Assembly (NCBI GenBank): GCA_045112425.1
Contig: JBGUHV010000213.1
Coordinates: 1-6,694, forward strand
Source of the DNA: CAG-103 sp045112425
GTDB taxonomy: Bacteria; Bacillota; Clostridia; Oscillospirales; Oscillospiraceae
Length of the DNA stretch: 6,694 nucleotides
Direction of reading: 5' to 3'
In this document: positions 1 to 5,334 of the stretch, in pieces
How the letters are laid out: each line of letters opens with the position of its first letter
How positions within the stretch are numbered: position 1 is the first letter of the stretch
Made by a program: the position numbers and the translations under genes
The notes under the pieces: generated by a model
What the model was told of the DNA's origin: nothing
The model's input: the letters and a program-made list of their open reading frames with translations, nothing else
Database searches by the model: none

Positions 1-25
1 TTTCACAAAATCTCTTTTGACAGCG

Positions 26-60
26 AAAAAACTCCCCTGACGGTTTTCACGCCAAGGGAG
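26..60 (-). terminator. Intrinsic terminator at the end of the nagB-glmM operon
   Basis: On the minus strand, bases 60-50 pair with 42-32 to form an 11-base-pair stem (nine Watson-Crick pairs and two G-U wobbles) with a 7-base loop at 49-43. The stem is followed at once by six U residues (A26-A31 on the plus strand). This is a textbook Rho-independent terminator for minus-strand transcription. It lies about 205 bases past the glmM stop codon, and no other gene is visible in between, so it is the most likely 3' end of the operon transcript. Confidence 0.85.
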
Positions 61-120
61 CTTTGTGTGTCAAATGGTCTCACAGAGTTCGCGCCTCGGA
101 AGGCTCGAAGAAATATCTAT

Positions 121-263
121 GTTTTTCCGGCGACATGTGCGGCGGAAAAACTCCTTCGGGCGTGCGCGACGCACGCCTCTCGCTTCGACCAAACCGGGCA
201 AAGACCGGTGCGATAAAAGCGAGTAACTTCTTCATAGTGTCGAAATATGATTTCGACACTATG
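121..263. repeat. Cluster of perfect hairpins after glmM, probably a non-coding palindromic element
   Basis: Four dyads follow one another. Arms 233-246 and 250-263 form a perfect 14-base-pair stem with a 3-base loop. Arms 179-185 and 217-223 enclose an inner stem of 193-197 with 205-209. Arms 159-166 and 170-177 form a perfect 8-base-pair stem with a 3-base loop. Arms 121-129 and 143-151 form a perfect 9-base-pair stem. The first hairpin begins 5 bases beyond the glmM stop. It has no U-tract on the minus strand, so it is more likely an RNA-stabilising 3' structure or part of a repeated element than a terminator. A 77-codon plus-strand reading frame (63-296) crosses the region but overlaps the glmM end and looks non-coding. 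I recall similar text annotated as small hypothetical proteins in related gut Clostridia, which would fit a dispersed repeat, but I cannot check this here. Confidence 0.6.
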
Positions 264-267
264 AGTT

Positions 268-1614
268 TTATTCGATATGGCCCTTGCTGCGGATGACCTC
301 GATCACCTGATCGACGTACTTCTCGCAGACCTCGTCGCTGCCGGCCTCGACCATCACGCGGATGACGGGCTCGGTGCCGCTCTCGCGCACGAGAATGCGG
401 CCCTCGTCGCCGAGCGCGTCGGCCACGGCCTTCACCGCCGCCTGCACGTCGGGATCGTTCTGCGCCTCGGGCTTGGACTTCACGCGCACGTTCTTGAGCA
501 CCTGCGGATAGAACACCACGGGAGCGGCGAGCTCGCTCATGCTCTTGCCGCGCGCCAGCATGACCTCCATCAGCTTCAGCGCCGTGAGGATGCCGTCGCC
601 GGTGGTCTCATACTTGGAGAAGATGATGTGGCCGGACTGCTCGCCGCCGATGCGGTTGCCGGTCTGCACCATGTTCTCATAGACGTACTTGTCGCCGACC
701 TTGGTCTTGTCATAGTCGATGCCGACCTTGTCGAGCGCCTTGTAGAGGCCGAAGTTGGACATGACCGTGGTCACGACCTTGTTGTTCAGGAGCTTGCCGC
801 GCTCCTTCATGTAGAGACCGTAGATGTAGAGCGTGTGGTCGCCCGTGACGACGTTGCCCTTCTCGTCCACGGCGAGGCAGCGGTCCGCGTCGCCGTCGAA
901 GGCGAAGCCGACGTCGAGACCGTTGTCCACCACATACTTCTGCAGATGCTCGATGTGGGTGCTGCCGCAGTCGGTGTTGATGTTGTAGCCGTCGGGGGCG
1001 TCGTTGATGACGTAGGTCTTCGCGCCCAGCGCGTCGAAGACGGCCTTCGCGATCTGCCAGGAGGCGCCGTTGGCGACGTCCAGACCGACCTTCACGTCCT
1101 TGAAGCCGTACTTGCTCATGCTGATGAGGTGGCCGATGTAGCGGTTGCGGCCGGAGACGTAGTCCACCGTTCTGCCGATGGCGTCGCGCTCGGCGACGGG
1201 CACCTCGAGCTTGCCGTCGATGTAATCCTCGATCTCGAGAATCGTCTCCTCGGGCATCTTCTCGCCCTGGCCGTTGAAGAGCTTGATGCCGTTGTCATAG
1301 TAGGGGTTGTGGGAGGCGGAGATCATGATGCCGCAGTCAAAATCGTCCACGCGGGTGATGTAGGCCACGCTCGGCGTCGTGGTCACGTGCATGATGTAAG
1401 CGTCCGCGCCGCTGGCGACGAGGCCGGTGCACAGCGCATACTCAAACATGTAGCTCGAGCGGCGGGTATCCTTGCCGATGACGATCTTGCACTTTTTGTT
1501 CTGGCGCGCGCCGTAGTACCAGCCGAGGAAGCGGCCGATCTGGATCGCGTGCTCAAAGGTCAGGTTCTTGTTGGCTTCGCCGCGGAAGCCGTCGGTTCCG
1601 AAATATTTGCCCAT
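268..1614 (-). CDS. glmM: Phosphoglucosamine mutase GlmM
   Basis: GlmM is a cytoplasmic enzyme that converts glucosamine-6-phosphate to glucosamine-1-phosphate, the second step towards UDP-GlcNAc for peptidoglycan. The 448-residue product has the family's usual length and all four alpha-D-phosphohexomutase signatures. These are the catalytic phosphoserine loop SASHNP (residues 99-104, Ser101 the phosphorylated residue), the metal-binding loop DGDADR (240-245), the sugar-binding loop GEQSGH (324-329) and the phosphate-binding loop ESGTEP (411-416). The N-terminal FGTDGFRG is also typical. The ATG shares one base with the TGA of the preceding gene (TGATG), and GAGGG lies just upstream, so translation is probably coupled. 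It is the last gene of the nagB operon, so it falls under the same glmS-type ribozyme. Family identity is near certain; GlmM rather than another phosphohexomutase follows from motifs and context. Confidence 0.96.
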   Translation of the reverse strand: MGKYFGTDGFRGEANKNLTFEHAIQIGRFLGWYYGARQNKKCKIVIGKDTRRSSYMFEYALCTGLVASGADAYIMHVTTTPSVAYITRVDDFDCGIMISASHNPYYDNGIKLFNGQGEKMPEETILEIEDYIDGKLEVPVAERDAIGRTVDYVSGRNRYIGHLISMSKYGFKDVKVGLDVANGASWQIAKAVFDALGAKTYVINDAPDGYNINTDCGSTHIEHLQKYVVDNGLDVGFAFDGDADRCLAVDEKGNVVTGDHTLYIYGLYMKERGKLLNNKVVTTVMSNFGLYKALDKVGIDYDKTKVGDKYVYENMVQTGNRIGGEQSGHIIFSKYETTGDGILTALKLMEVMLARGKSMSELAAPVVFYPQVLKNVRVKSKPEAQNDPDVQAAVKAVADALGDEGRILVRESGTEPVIRVMVEAGSDEVCEKYVDQVIEVIRSKGHIE

Positions 1615-2276
1615 CAGTCAGCCCTCTTTTCTCTGATCTCGCCGTTGTTGCGGAAGATGCTGTTTTCCGGCACGACGCCGCGCACGCAGCTCGTGGGATA
1701 GACGTTGGAATGCCGTCCGATCACGGTGCCGGGGTTGCACACGGCGTTGCAGCCGACCTCGACGTAGTCGCCGAGCATGGCGCCGAACTTCTTCACGCCG
1801 GTCTCGATGTGCTCGGTGCCGTTGTGCACGACGACGAGCTTCTTGTCGCTCTTCACGTTGGAGGTGATGGAGCCCGCGCCCATGTGGGAGTAGTAGCCGA
1901 GGATGGAGTCGCCGACGTAGTTGTAGTGCGGCGTCTGCACATGGTCAAAGAGAATCACGTTCTTGAGCTCCACGGAGTTGCCCACGACGCAGTTGGCGCC
2001 CACGAGCGCGCTGCCGCGGATGAACGCGCAGTGGCGCACCTCCGTCTCGGGGCCGATGATGCACGGCGCGCCGAGATAGGCGGAGGGGAAGACCTTCGCG
2101 GTCTTGTGCACCCAAACGTGCTCGGAAACCTCCTCATACTCCTCGCCCAGCGTGGGGCCGAGCTGGAGGATGAAGTCCTTGATGCCCTTCAGGGCTTCCC
2201 AGGGATAGGTGAACTGGAGAAGATAGTCCTTCGCCAGCGTATGGTCGAGATCATAGAGATCCTGAATCGTATACAT
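1614..2276 (-). CDS. GlmU-like left-handed beta-helix acetyltransferase (C-terminal half only)
   Basis: The 220-residue protein has a short helical N-terminal part (about 1-50) and then hexapeptide repeats of a left-handed beta-helix (about 52-205). It resembles the acetyltransferase half of bifunctional GlmU, which turns glucosamine-1-phosphate into GlcNAc-1-phosphate with acetyl-CoA. A gap-free alignment by eye to E. coli GlmU matches R87, K105, H117, Y120 and K146 to the active-site residues R333, K351, H363, Y366 and K392, within HYNYVGDS and GAGSIT-N. The position of N377 is His (H131). The pyrophosphorylase half is absent, so uridylylation must come from another protein. The start ATG directly abuts the nagB TAA, with AAGGAG inside the nagB end. 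Its place between nagB and glmM supports a UDP-GlcNAc role. Acetyl transfer to a different sugar phosphate remains possible. Confidence 0.82.
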   Translation of the reverse strand: MYTIQDLYDLDHTLAKDYLLQFTYPWEALKGIKDFILQLGPTLGEEYEEVSEHVWVHKTAKVFPSAYLGAPCIIGPETEVRHCAFIRGSALVGANCVVGNSVELKNVILFDHVQTPHYNYVGDSILGYYSHMGAGSITSNVKSDKKLVVVHNGTEHIETGVKKFGAMLGDYVEVGCNAVCNPGTVIGRHSNVYPTSCVRGVVPENSIFRNNGEIREKRAD

Positions 2277-3068
2277 TTACAGGCGCTCCTTCTTTTCAAT
2301 GTCGAGGAAATACTTGTAGGTGTCCACGGTCAGCTCGCCGCAGGCGGCCTCGTCGCAGGCGATGATCGCGCCGTTGTGCATCTGCAGGGCGCTGCAGGTC
2401 CACTTGTGGCTCACGTTGCCCTCGACGGTCGCGGCCAGGGCGCGGGCCTTGTTGTGGCCGTTGATGAGGATCAGGACTTCCTTGGAGTCATACACGGTGC
2501 CGACGCCGACGGAAAGCGCCTGAGACGGCACGGCCTCGGGGTCGTTGCCGAAGAAGCGGGAGTTCACGATGCGGGTGTCGGTCGTCAGATCGCGCACGCC
2601 GGTGCGGCTCTTCAGGCTCGTGAAGGGCTCGTTGAAGGCGATGTGGCCGTCCACGCCGATGCCGCCCATGAACAGGTCGATGCCGCCGTAGGAGGCGATC
2701 TTCTCCTCGTAGCGGGCGCACTCGCCCTCGGGATCGTCGGTCATGCCGTTGAGGATGTTGATGTTCTCCGGCTTCATGTCGACCAGATGATCGAAGAAGT
2801 TGTCGTGCATGAAGTACCAGTAGCTCTGGTCGTGCTCGTGGGGCAGGCCGAGATACTCGTCCATGTTGAAGGTCACGACGTTGGCGAAGGAAACATCGCC
2901 TTCCTGGTTCATGCGGGCCAGCTCTTTATATACCCCGATGGGGGAGGAACCCGTCGGCAGACCGAGAATGAAGGGGCGGTCTTCCTTGTGGTTGTTGATC
3001 TTGTTGGCAATGTAGTGCGCGGCCCAAAGGCTCATCTTCTCGTAGCTGTCCTGAATAACGACTCTCAT
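2277..3068 (-). CDS. nagB: Glucosamine-6-phosphate deaminase NagB
   Basis: NagB reversibly interconverts glucosamine-6-phosphate and fructose-6-phosphate plus ammonia. The 263-residue product is close in length and text to E. coli NagB (266). It has the phosphate loop LGLPTGSSP (35-43), the catalytic Asp70 in NMDEY (68-72), and Asp140, His142 and Glu147 in VDGHIAFNEP (139-148), matching E. coli D72, D141, H143 and E148. At the E. coli allosteric GlcNAc-6-phosphate site, T150, S151, R159 and Y253 look compatible, but the R158 position is Gly157, so allosteric control may be lost. The ATG at 3068 has AAAGGAG (3086-3080) 11 bases upstream, after a run of eight T. It is the first gene of a three-gene operon and lies directly behind a glmS ribozyme. 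That regulation fits a biosynthetic rather than a catabolic role, which is inference. Confidence 0.95.
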   Translation of the reverse strand: MRVVIQDSYEKMSLWAAHYIANKINNHKEDRPFILGLPTGSSPIGVYKELARMNQEGDVSFANVVTFNMDEYLGLPHEHDQSYWYFMHDNFFDHLVDMKPENINILNGMTDDPEGECARYEEKIASYGGIDLFMGGIGVDGHIAFNEPFTSLKSRTGVRDLTTDTRIVNSRFFGNDPEAVPSQALSVGVGTVYDSKEVLILINGHNKARALAATVEGNVSHKWTCSALQMHNGAIIACDEAACGELTVDTYKYFLDIEKKERL

Positions 3069-3102
3069 ATCAAAAAAAACTCCTTTATCAGTAAAATGAT
3101 CG

Positions 3103-3239
3103 CGCGTGTCCGGAGAACCTCTGTTACAGTGTTGATTCTGCTTTTTCGTTCATCCGTGCGGCTCACGCATAGCCGCGGCAGCATCCGCCGAATCTTTCGA
3201 TGACTGCCGTCCTCGTCAACCGATTGCGGTCCCGGCGCT
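3103..3239 (-). ncRNA. glmS self-cleaving ribozyme (glucosamine-6-phosphate riboswitch) in the nagB leader
   Basis: On the minus strand the cleavage site A3239|G3238 starts the conserved GCGCC. P1 pairs 3231-3227 with 3222-3218 around a CAAU loop. TTGACGAGG (3219-3211) follows; G3217 matches the general-base guanine (G33/G40 in studied ribozymes). P2 pairs 3209-3204 with 3181-3176 and encloses ATCGA and TTCGGCGGATG (3192-3182), nearly identical to the family consensus. CGCC (3237-3234) can pair with GGCG (3189-3186) as the core pseudoknot. P3 pairs 3175-3171 with 3163-3159. The P3 loop GCGTG (3168-3164) pairs with CACGC (3108-3104), the P3.1 pseudoknot. P4 is CGGA/TCCG (3156-3153 with 3114-3111) topped by 3138-3134 with 3119-3115. 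In known members, bound glucosamine-6-phosphate acts as coenzyme for cleavage, and the downstream mRNA is then degraded. It ends about 16 bases before the nagB ribosome binding site. The downstream gene is nagB, not glmS. Confidence 0.95.
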
Positions 3240-3252
3240 AACAGGCTCTCAT
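3238..3252 (-). other. Possible 4-codon leader ORF ending on the ribozyme cleavage site
   Basis: A strong Shine-Dalgarno match AAGGAGG (3262-3256) is followed after three bases by ATG AGA GCC TGT TAG (Met-Arg-Ala-Cys-stop). The TAG stop contains the ribozyme scissile bond (TA|G). The SD-to-ATG spacing is shorter than usual, and the SD also sits in the loop of a hairpin (GCTCTC 3271-3266 with GAGAGC 3250-3245). Translation is therefore only a possibility. Confidence 0.2.
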
Positions 3253-3285
3253 TGTCCTCCTTTTGGAGAGCGCAGCTTTACATGG

Positions 3286-3310
3286 AAAAAAGGGCGTCAG
3301 AAAACCCTTT
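3286..3310 (-). other. Hairpin at the very 5' end of the nagB transcript
   Basis: AAAGGG (3310-3305) pairs with CCCTTT (3294-3289) around a 10-base loop, followed by three more T. It begins only about 5 bases after the predicted transcription start. It could protect the 5' end, pause polymerase, or act as a weak terminator for readthrough from the upstream gene pair. The short stem and U-tail argue against an efficient terminator. Confidence 0.35.
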
Positions 3311-3321
3311 AATTCTTTAAA

Positions 3322-3350
3322 ATGATACCCCACGGTCCGTTCTTTGTCAA
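3322..3350 (-). promoter_or_regulatory. Sigma-A promoter of the nagB operon
   Basis: The -35 box TTGACA (3350-3345) is a perfect match, and the -10 box TATCAT (3327-3322) matches five of six bases. The spacer is exactly 17 bases. Transcription should start near 3316-3314, giving a leader of about 245 bases that contains the whole glmS ribozyme. The promoter alone should be strong and constitutive, with control left to the ribozyme. Confidence 0.85.
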
Positions 3351-3403
3351 TAAGCAAGGCACTGTTTTTTGATAATTATGTAAACGTTTTTTTGCGGATA
3401 TGT

Positions 3404-3580
3404 CTAAAGCTCTCCGCCGTGAAAAGCCGCCCAGCCGCTGATGCACGCCCACGCCAGCGCCAGCACCGCCGAAACGGCAAAGCGAAGCTGAAACCCTTTC
3501 GTGATCAGCAGCGCAATGCATCCGACGAGCACGCACAGCGCCAGAATGGCGGAGATCAATTGTCTTCGGTCAATTTTCAT
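3404..3580 (-). CDS. Small two-helix membrane protein, 58 residues, unknown function
   Basis: The reading frame begins MKIDRRQLISAILALCVLVG and ends in GGEL before TAG. It has a positively charged start (K2, R5, R6) and two hydrophobic stretches at about residues 8-27 and 32-53, separated by a short TKGFQLR turn, so it is predicted to be a helical hairpin in the cytoplasmic membrane. The ATG overlaps the stop of the upstream DUF5131 gene by four bases (ATGA), and GAGGAG lies 8 bases upstream, so translational coupling is likely. The frame is open over its whole length, its codon use (CTG, GCG, GTG rich) resembles that of the neighbours, and hydrophobicity is well patterned, all of which argue for a real gene. 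I recognise no family. No clear terminator follows before the nagB promoter. Confidence 0.7.
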   Translation of the reverse strand: MKIDRRQLISAILALCVLVGCIALLITKGFQLRFAVSAVLALAWACISGWAAFHGGEL

Positions 3581-4461
3581 GTTCGTTTCTCCTCACACTT
3601 TCCGCAGCTGCTGCACCCGTTGCAGGCAGGGCGCATGCCGCACTGCGCGCATTTTTCCCGGAATTTCGGACGGTAGAGCAGCGCCTCCGGAATCGGCATG
3701 CCCCAGCTGTCCGTCAGATGAAAGCGCATCGGTTTTCCTGCGTAGGAAAGCCCGGATTTGAACGCCTGCTGACTCTGCACGGCGCTCTCTTCGATCTTGT
3801 AGAGCTTCCCGTCCTTCACGAACCGCCGCCCCGTGCCGCAGAAGACGAACGTCACGTCCGCCTCGGCGCATTCCTCCCGCAGGGCCTTGACCCATTCGTA
3901 ATGGCAGGGGCGAGACCCGCCGTAATTCTCCCCGTCGCAGAGCACCTGCTCGATCTGCCCGGTCGCGAGCGCGTCTTTGAGCGTCACGGGGCCGATAAAC
4001 GGCGCGCACATCACGCCCTTGTGCTGGAAGGGGAGCGAGAGCAGAATCGGCACGCGCTCGTCCGCCCGGCGCTGATTCTCCGCCGTCACGTTCAGCATCA
4101 CGTTTTCCCAGCCGCCGCCCCAGTCGGGCGGCAGACAGGCCTTCACGCGCTCGGGCCGCTTCGTGAGCAGAAAGAACTTCACGTCCGGCCGCTGCGCCAT
4201 GATCTCCCACGCCTCCGCGCGCCACGGATCGGCCTCCTCGAGAAAGAAGTCCGACGTCATGCACACGCGCAGCATCTCGCCGCTTTTGACCTTATATTGC
4301 CCGCTGCGGTCTTTTGAGAGCGGGTAGCGAAAGCCGGCCTTCGTGCGGTAAATGTCGCCGCCGTCCTTCCCGCGCTGGGCGTCGAGGAAATACATATAGC
4401 AGTTTTGGCAGCCCTCACTGACCTTCCTGCACCCGTGCCACGGATTCCAGATGTCATGCAT
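3577..4461 (-). CDS. DUF5131 / phage Gp37-type radical-SAM-like protein
   Basis: The chosen start (ATG at 4461, MHDIWNPWHGC) has GGAGGAG five bases upstream and fits the family's N-terminus; the longer frame back to 4545 lacks such support. The product is 294 residues. It shows the DUF5131/Gp37 signature WNPW-GC---S-GC-NCY with cysteines 11, 18 and 21, a spaced triad like the iron-sulfur ligands of radical SAM proteins. It also has the family motifs MTSDFF (68-73), FFLLTKRPERV (96-106), NVTAENQ (124-130) and a C-GEN-GG-RPC segment (175-186). The C-terminus carries six cysteines (271, 274, 280, 283, 286, 289) that could bind zinc or a second cluster. The family occurs in phages and bacterial accessory regions, and its reaction is not known to me. 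A small membrane protein gene is coupled behind it. Confidence 0.85.
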   Translation of the reverse strand: MHDIWNPWHGCRKVSEGCQNCYMYFLDAQRGKDGGDIYRTKAGFRYPLSKDRSGQYKVKSGEMLRVCMTSDFFLEEADPWRAEAWEIMAQRPDVKFFLLTKRPERVKACLPPDWGGGWENVMLNVTAENQRRADERVPILLSLPFQHKGVMCAPFIGPVTLKDALATGQIEQVLCDGENYGGSRPCHYEWVKALREECAEADVTFVFCGTGRRFVKDGKLYKIEESAVQSQQAFKSGLSYAGKPMRFHLTDSWGMPIPEALLYRPKFREKCAQCGMRPACNGCSSCGKCEEKRT

Positions 4462-4496
4462 ATGGTCTCCTCCTCTCCGAAAAGCGCATCCGCACC

Positions 4497-4526
4497 TTGT
4501 AGGGCGCGATGCCCACATCGCGTCGC
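4497..4526. repeat. Short palindrome in the DUF5131 leader, REP-like
   Basis: CGCGATG (4505-4511) and CATCGCG (4516-4522) form a perfect 7-base-pair stem with a CCCA loop, preceded by TTGTAGGG. Motifs of the form GTAGGG plus a GC-rich palindrome are, as I recall, scattered between genes in related Clostridia, so this may be a dispersed repeat. In the minus-strand mRNA it forms a hairpin about 45 bases before the start codon. Confidence 0.35.
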
Positions 4527-4535
4527 TTTTTCCCC

Positions 4536-4565
4536 ATTTTATCACAGCTCAAGCGCTCTTTCCAA
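4536..4565 (-). promoter_or_regulatory. Probable promoter of the DUF5131 gene
   Basis: The -10 box TAAAAT (4541-4536) matches five of six bases and is preceded by TGTGA. The -35 candidate TTGGAA (4565-4560) lies 18 bases upstream and matches four of six. Transcription would start about 65-70 bases before the ATG at 4461. The -35 is weak, so this is a moderate call. Confidence 0.45.
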
Positions 4566-4572
4566 TCCCATC

Positions 4573-4599
4573 TTGCCGCGTATTGCAAATTGTGATAAA
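4573..4599 (+). promoter_or_regulatory. Possible promoter of the AlkZ-related gene
   Basis: TTGCCG (4573-4578) and GATAAA (4594-4599, preceded by TGT as in an extended -10) are 15 bases apart. Both are partial matches. The divergent layout and the AT-rich stretch here make this the best place for the promoter. The intergenic region of 162 bases serves both divergent genes. Confidence 0.35.
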
Positions 4600-4623
4600 T
4601 TGAGATGCGAAGGAGCGTTCACC

Positions 4624-5304
4624 ATGTCAGATGTCTTTGATTTTCAGATCCGCACGCGCGCCGACCTCGTCCGCGCCGTGGAGCGGTTCGGCTTCGTGCC
4701 GTTTTTCAAAAACCGGATTCAGGGCTTCTCTCTCGCCGAGCACGCCGCGCCGGAGGTCTGGTTTTCCGATGAGGAGGGGCTCTGGGAGTGGAAGGGTCCC
4801 GTCATCCGTGAGACCGGCTGCGCCTACGGCAAGTTCTTCGGCGGCAAGGCGGTCTATATCAGCCGCGAGTGGTTCCCGGACTTCGCCAACTACCGCCGCG
4901 ACGGTTATGATTTCGACGCCCTCTGGGAGGACGGCAAGGCCCGCCACGCGGACAAGGCGCTCTATGAGCTCTTAGAGCCGCGCGCGCCGATCATCTCCCG
5001 CGCGCTCAAGGATTTCGGCGGCTACGGCAAGGAGGGGAGAGCGGGCTTCGACGCATCCATCACCCGCCTGCAGCATCTCGGCTATGTCCTCATCAGCGAC
5101 TTCGTCTATGATCTCGACCGGCAGGGCAAGCCCTATGGCTGGGGCGTCGCGGCCTATTCCACGCCGGAGAAGCACCTCGGATCGGAGTTCCGAAAAAACG
5201 TCTACCGCCGCACGCCGGAGGAATCGTTCGACCGCGTCCTGCGCCACCTGCAGGAGATTCTGCCGAACGCCAGCGAAAAAGCATTGCGTCAGCTTTTAAA
5301 ATGA
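4624..5304 (+). CDS. AlkZ-related protein
   Basis: The start ATG at 4624 (MSDVFDFQIR) has AAGGAG eight bases upstream; the open frame back to 4405 runs over the divergent gene and is not supported. The product is 226 residues, soluble, with no signal peptide or membrane segment. Residues 54-98 (WEWKGPVIRE, then YGKFF-GKAVYISREWFP and YRRDGYDFD), the TRLQ segment (147-150) and GWGVAAYSTPE (172-182) match what I know of short clostridial proteins named AlkZ-related. That name refers to the winged-helix AlkZ/YcaQ DNA glycosylases, but the catalytic motif of AlkZ is not obvious here, so DNA repair is a family-level guess. It is transcribed alone, divergently from the DUF5131 gene, and ends in a shared bidirectional terminator. 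Confidence 0.75.
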   Translation: MSDVFDFQIRTRADLVRAVERFGFVPFFKNRIQGFSLAEHAAPEVWFSDEEGLWEWKGPVIRETGCAYGKFFGGKAVYISREWFPDFANYRRDGYDFDALWEDGKARHADKALYELLEPRAPIISRALKDFGGYGKEGRAGFDASITRLQHLGYVLISDFVYDLDRQGKPYGWGVAAYSTPEKHLGSEFRKNVYRRTPEESFDRVLRHLQEILPNASEKALRQLLK

Positions 5305-5332
5305 GCATCCGCCCATGCGGATGCTCATTTTA
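5297..5332. terminator. Bidirectional intrinsic terminator between convergent genes
   Basis: Bases 5297-5312 pair perfectly with 5317-5332, a 16-base-pair stem with a CCAT loop. The arms start and end in A and T runs, so a GC-rich hairpin followed by U residues appears in both directions. The left arm contains the stop codon of the plus-strand gene. The right arm ends two bases past the stop of the minus-strand gene, so one element ends both transcripts. Confidence 0.88.
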
Positions 5333-5334
5333 TA

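Noticed and set aside
63..296. 77-codon plus-strand frame before glmM
   Set aside because: It lies in the hairpin cluster, overlaps the glmM end and lacks a convincing ribosome binding site. It is better explained as part of a structured non-coding element.
277..1701. Long plus-strand reading frame (474 codons) opposite glmM
   Set aside because: It is antisense to a clear glmM. Its product is a low-complexity mix of Ala, Val, Asp, His and Leu, as expected from the reverse complement of GC-rich codons, with no recognisable motif or good ribosome binding site.
1710..3203. Long plus-strand reading frame (497 codons) opposite the acetyltransferase and nagB
   Set aside because: It has the same compositional shadow character and runs across two genes and into the ribozyme.
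3378..3392. Catabolite-response-element-like site (ATGTAAACG followed by T residues) upstream of the nagB promoter
   Set aside because: Only one half-site matches; the required CA of the other half is TT. It is also well upstream of the -35 box.
3309..3536. 75-codon minus-strand frame upstream of nagB
   Set aside because: It overlaps the 58-residue membrane protein in another frame, crosses the nagB promoter and has an Arg-rich shadow composition.
4462..4545. 28-residue N-terminal extension of the DUF5131 frame
   Set aside because: There is no ribosome binding site before that ATG, the residues do not match the family, and the predicted promoter's -10 box overlaps it.
4405..4623. Upstream extension of the AlkZ-related reading frame
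   Set aside because: It is antisense to the DUF5131 start region. The ATG at 4624 has a proper SD and fits the family N-terminus.
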